Below are positions 61,033-64,000 of a stretch of 64,000 nt of DNA, piece by piece (within the stretch, counting starts at the first letter, position 1; each line of letters starts with the position of its first letter). Both the position numbers and the translations under genes were made by a program. The notes beneath the pieces were generated by a model. That model had not been told where the DNA came from. It saw only the letters and a list, made by a program, of their open reading frames with translations, and ran no database searches. Source of the DNA: Clusia tigrina (lineage: Eukaryota; Arthropoda; Insecta; Diptera; Clusiidae); the NCBI GenBank assembly GCA_920105625.2, contig OV050030.1, positions 172,605,315 to 172,669,314 on the forward strand, read 5' to 3'.

Positions 61033-64000
61033 TTTGATTTGAGACTCAAGGGTAGGATATCTGTGAGCGATAGCTATGAGTGATATCTTAAATTTACGAG
61101 AGGCACGAGTAGTTTATTGTCACAAAATTTCAAGGTTTTATGACGCTCCAGTAAAAAGTTAAAAGCACTTGATTGTTGAAAACTTTGATAGGTATAGAAC
61201 GCACCGTATAGATGTTAGCACCATTTGAAGTTTCATCAGTGTTCTATTTTGGAGCTAAGGGCAGCATACCTATAAGCGTTAACTTTAATTGACAAGAGGC
61301 ACAAGTACTTTATTGTGACAAAATTTGCAGATTTTATTACGCTCCAGTAAAAAATTACAAGCATTTTACTGTCGCAAACTTTGATAAATATTGGACGCAC
61401 AGTATAGAAATTATAGCCATTTGAAGTTTTATCAGTGTTTTATTTTGGAGTCAAGGGTAGCATAGTTGTGAGCGGTAACTTTAATTGTCAAGAGGCATGA
61501 GTAATTTATTGTCACAAAATTTCAAGGTTTTATGACGCTCCAGTAAAAAGTTACAAGCATTTGAATGTTGCAAACTTTGATAGGTATAGGACGCACCGTA
61601 TAGAGGTTAGGGCCATTTGAAGTTTTATCAGTGTTTTATTTTGGAGTCAAGTGTAGCATAGCTATGAGCGGTAACTTTAATTGACAAGAGGCATGAGTAC
61701 TTTATTATCACAAAATTTCAAGATTTTATTACGCTCCAGTAAAAAGTTACAAGCATTTGAATGTTGCAAACTTTGATAGGTATAGGACGCACCGTATAAA
61801 AGTTAGGGCCATTTGAAGTTTTATCAGTGTTTTATTTTGGAGTCAACGGTAGCATAGCTATGAGCGATAACTTTAATTGACAAGAGGCACGAGTACTTTA
61901 TTGTCACAAAATTTCAATATTTTATGACGCTCCAGTAAAAAGTTATAAGCATTTGATTGTTGCAAACTTTGAAAGGTATAGCACGAACAGTATAGAAGTT
62001 AGGGTAATTTGAAGTTTTATCAGTGTTTGATTTGGGAAACAAGGGTAGCATAGCTATGAGCGATTACTTTAATTGACAGGAGGCACGAGAACTTTATTGT
62101 TACAAAATTTCAAGGGCTTATGAGGCTCCAGTAAAAAGTTACAAGCATTTGAATGTTGCAAACTTTGATAGGTATAGGACGCACAGTATAGAAGTTAGGA
62201 CCTTTTGAAGTCTTATCAGTGTTTGATTTGGAACTCAAGGGTAGGATTGCTGTGAGCGATAGCTTAAATTGACGAGAGGCACGAGTACTTTAGTGTCACA
62301 AAATTTCAAGGTTTTATGACGCTCCAGTAAAAAGTTACAAGCATTTGAATGTTTCCAACTTTGATAGGTATAGGACGCACCGTATAGAAGTTAGGGCCAT
62401 TTGAAGTTTTATCAGTGTTTGATTTGGGACTCAAGGGTAGCATAGCTATGAGCGATTGCTTAAATTGACATGAGACACGAGTACTTTATGGTCACAAAAT
62501 TTCAAGGTTTTATGACGCTCCAGTAAAAAGTTACCAGCATATGGTTGTTGCAAACTTTGATAGGTGTAGGATACACCGTATAAAAGTTAGGGTCATTTGA
62601 AGTTTTATCAGTGTTTTATTTTGGAGTCAACTGTAGCATAGCTATGAGCGATGACTTTAATTGACAAGAGGTACGAGTACTTTATTGCCACAAAATTTCA
62701 AGATTTTATTACGCTCTAGTAAAAAATTACAAGTATTTGATTGTTGCAAACTTCGATAAGTATAGGACGCACAGTATAGAAGTTAGAGCTATTTGAAGTT
62801 TTATTGGTGTTTTATTTTGAGGTCAAGGGTAGCATAGCTATGAGCGGAAAATTTTATTGGCAAGATTCACGTGTAATTTATAGTCACAAAATATCAAGTT
62901 CTTATAAGGCTCCAGTAAATAGTTACAAGCATTTGATTGTTTAAAACTTTGATAGGTATAGGATGCACCGCATAGAAGTTAGGGTCATTTAAAGTTTTAT
63001 CAGTGTTTTATTTTAGAGTCAAGGGCAGCGTAGCTATGCGGGACAGCTTAAATTGACATGAGGCACGAGTACTTTATTGTCACAAAATTTCCAGATTTTA
63101 TTACGCTCCAGTAAAAAGTTACAAGCATTTGAATGTTGCAAACTTGGATAGGTATAGGACGCACCGTATAGAAGTTAGGGCCATTTGAAGTTTTATCAGT
63201 GTTTTATTTTGAAGTCAATGGTAGCATAGCTATGAGCGATAACTTTAATTGATCAAAAGCACGAGTAATTTATTGTCACAAAATTTCAAGATTTTATTAC
63301 GCTCCAGTAAAAAGTTACAAGCATTTGATTGTTGAAAACTTTGATAGGTATAGAACGCACCGTATAGATGTTAGAACCATTTGAAGTTTTATCAGTGTTC
63401 TATTTTGGAGCCAAGAGTAGCATAGCTATGAGCGTTAACTTTAATTGACAAGAGGCACGAGTACTTTACTGTGACAAAGTTTCCAGATTTTATTACGCTC
63501 CAGTAAAAAATTACAAGCATTTGATTGTCGCAAACTTTGATAAATATAGGACGCACAGTATAGAAGTTAGGGCCATTTGAAGTTTTGTCAGTGTTTTATT
63601 TTGGAGTCAAGGGTAGCATAGCTATGAGCGATAACTTTAATTGACAAGAGGTACGAGTACTTTATTGTCACAAAATTTCCAGATTTTATTACGCTCCAGT
63701 AAAAAGTTACAAGCATTTGAATGTTGCAAACTTGGATAGGTATAGGACGCACAGTATAGAAGTTAGAGCCATTTGAAGTTTTATCAGTGTTTTATTTTGA
63801 AGTCAAGGGTAGCATAGCTATGAGCGGTAAATTTAATTGGCAAGAGGCACGAGTAATTTATTGTCACAAAATATCAAGGGCTTATGAGGCTCCAGTAAAA
63901 AGTTACAAGCATTTGAATTTTGCAAACTTTGATAGATATAGGATGCACCGTATACAAGTTAGGGCCATTTGAAATTTTATCAGTGTTTGATTTGGGACTC
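61033..64000 (+). repeat. 196-bp satellite array, right arm
   Basis: The same satellite resumes in the same orientation directly after the LINE, for about 15 monomers to the window edge. The first partial monomer begins TTTGATTTGAGACTC and completes the monomer broken at 56363. It is followed by the GTTAAC-type monomer expected in the recurring cassette. The stretch at about 62610-63590 matches the block seen at 26.2-27.5 kb. It includes an undeleted 196-bp version (63199-63394) of a monomer that is 76 bp shorter at 27227 and 33616. The last full monomer (from 63787) is the e-type of the 8-mer HOR. Confidence 0.97.

Noticed and set aside
56355..61045. Target-site duplication flanking the LINE
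   Set aside because: Left flank TTTATCAGTG and right-end AATCAATCG share only a final G and a loose ATCA; too little to call a duplication.
1..64000. TTAGG insect telomere repeats
   Set aside because: TTAGG occurs inside monomers (GTTAGG) but never in tandem, so this is not telomeric repeat DNA.
1..64000. CENP-B box
   Set aside because: I looked for the TTCG-N4-A-N2-CGGG pattern in the monomer and saw no match. A centromeric role can be neither claimed nor excluded.

Overview
The window is eukaryotic heterochromatin-type DNA. About 59 kb is one AT-rich tandem satellite with a period of 196 bp, all in the same head-to-tail orientation. It is interrupted once, at 56361-61032, by a full-length non-LTR retrotransposon (LINE) lying on the minus strand. 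I see no host gene, tRNA, rRNA or CRISPR array. The LINE has a PHD finger in ORF1, an APE-type endonuclease plus reverse transcriptase in ORF2, a tetranucleotide 3' tail instead of poly(A), and an arthropod-like downstream promoter motif. Together these suggest an arthropod, probably an insect. The species cannot be named from the sequence.

Layout of the satellite. 1-2610: mixed monomers with two copies of a three-monomer cassette. 2611-5640: a 7-monomer, 1372-bp higher-order repeat (HOR) in about 2.2 copies. 5640-7050: heterogeneous monomers. 7050-20300: long variable HORs marked by a private subfamily (motif ACAATACGCACAGC). 20300-24300: heterogeneous monomers with no HOR that I could resolve. 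24300-29800: mixed, including the source-like copy of a 1.65-kb block repeated at 32.8 kb. 29800-41160: three copies of a large block, two of them exactly 3722 bp apart. 41160-50190: cassette-rich HORs at spacings of 3121, 1566 and 2317 bp. 50190-55350: an 8-monomer, 1568-bp HOR that is the parent form of the 7-mer at 2.6-5.6 kb. 55350-56363: array up to the insertion. 61033-64000: the array resumes in register.

The LINE is 4.67 kb with both ORFs open and every expected catalytic motif visible. Its order in the transcribed direction is: 5' UTR with a DPE-like motif about 28 nt from the 5' end, ORF1 (PHD finger, coiled coil, C-terminal domain), a 71-nt gap, ORF2 (endonuclease, reverse transcriptase), a 3' UTR with a stem-loop, and a six-unit tetranucleotide tail. 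It split one satellite monomer cleanly, with no evident target-site duplication.

The satellite shows several scales of recombination: hybrid monomers at HOR junctions, shared deletion scars, kilobase block duplications and a recurring cassette. I found no convincing new protein-coding system. The short open frames in the satellite follow its repeat structure and are best read as incidental. HOR boundaries and copy counts were read by eye and are approximate. The spacings quoted as exact come from matched anchor positions.
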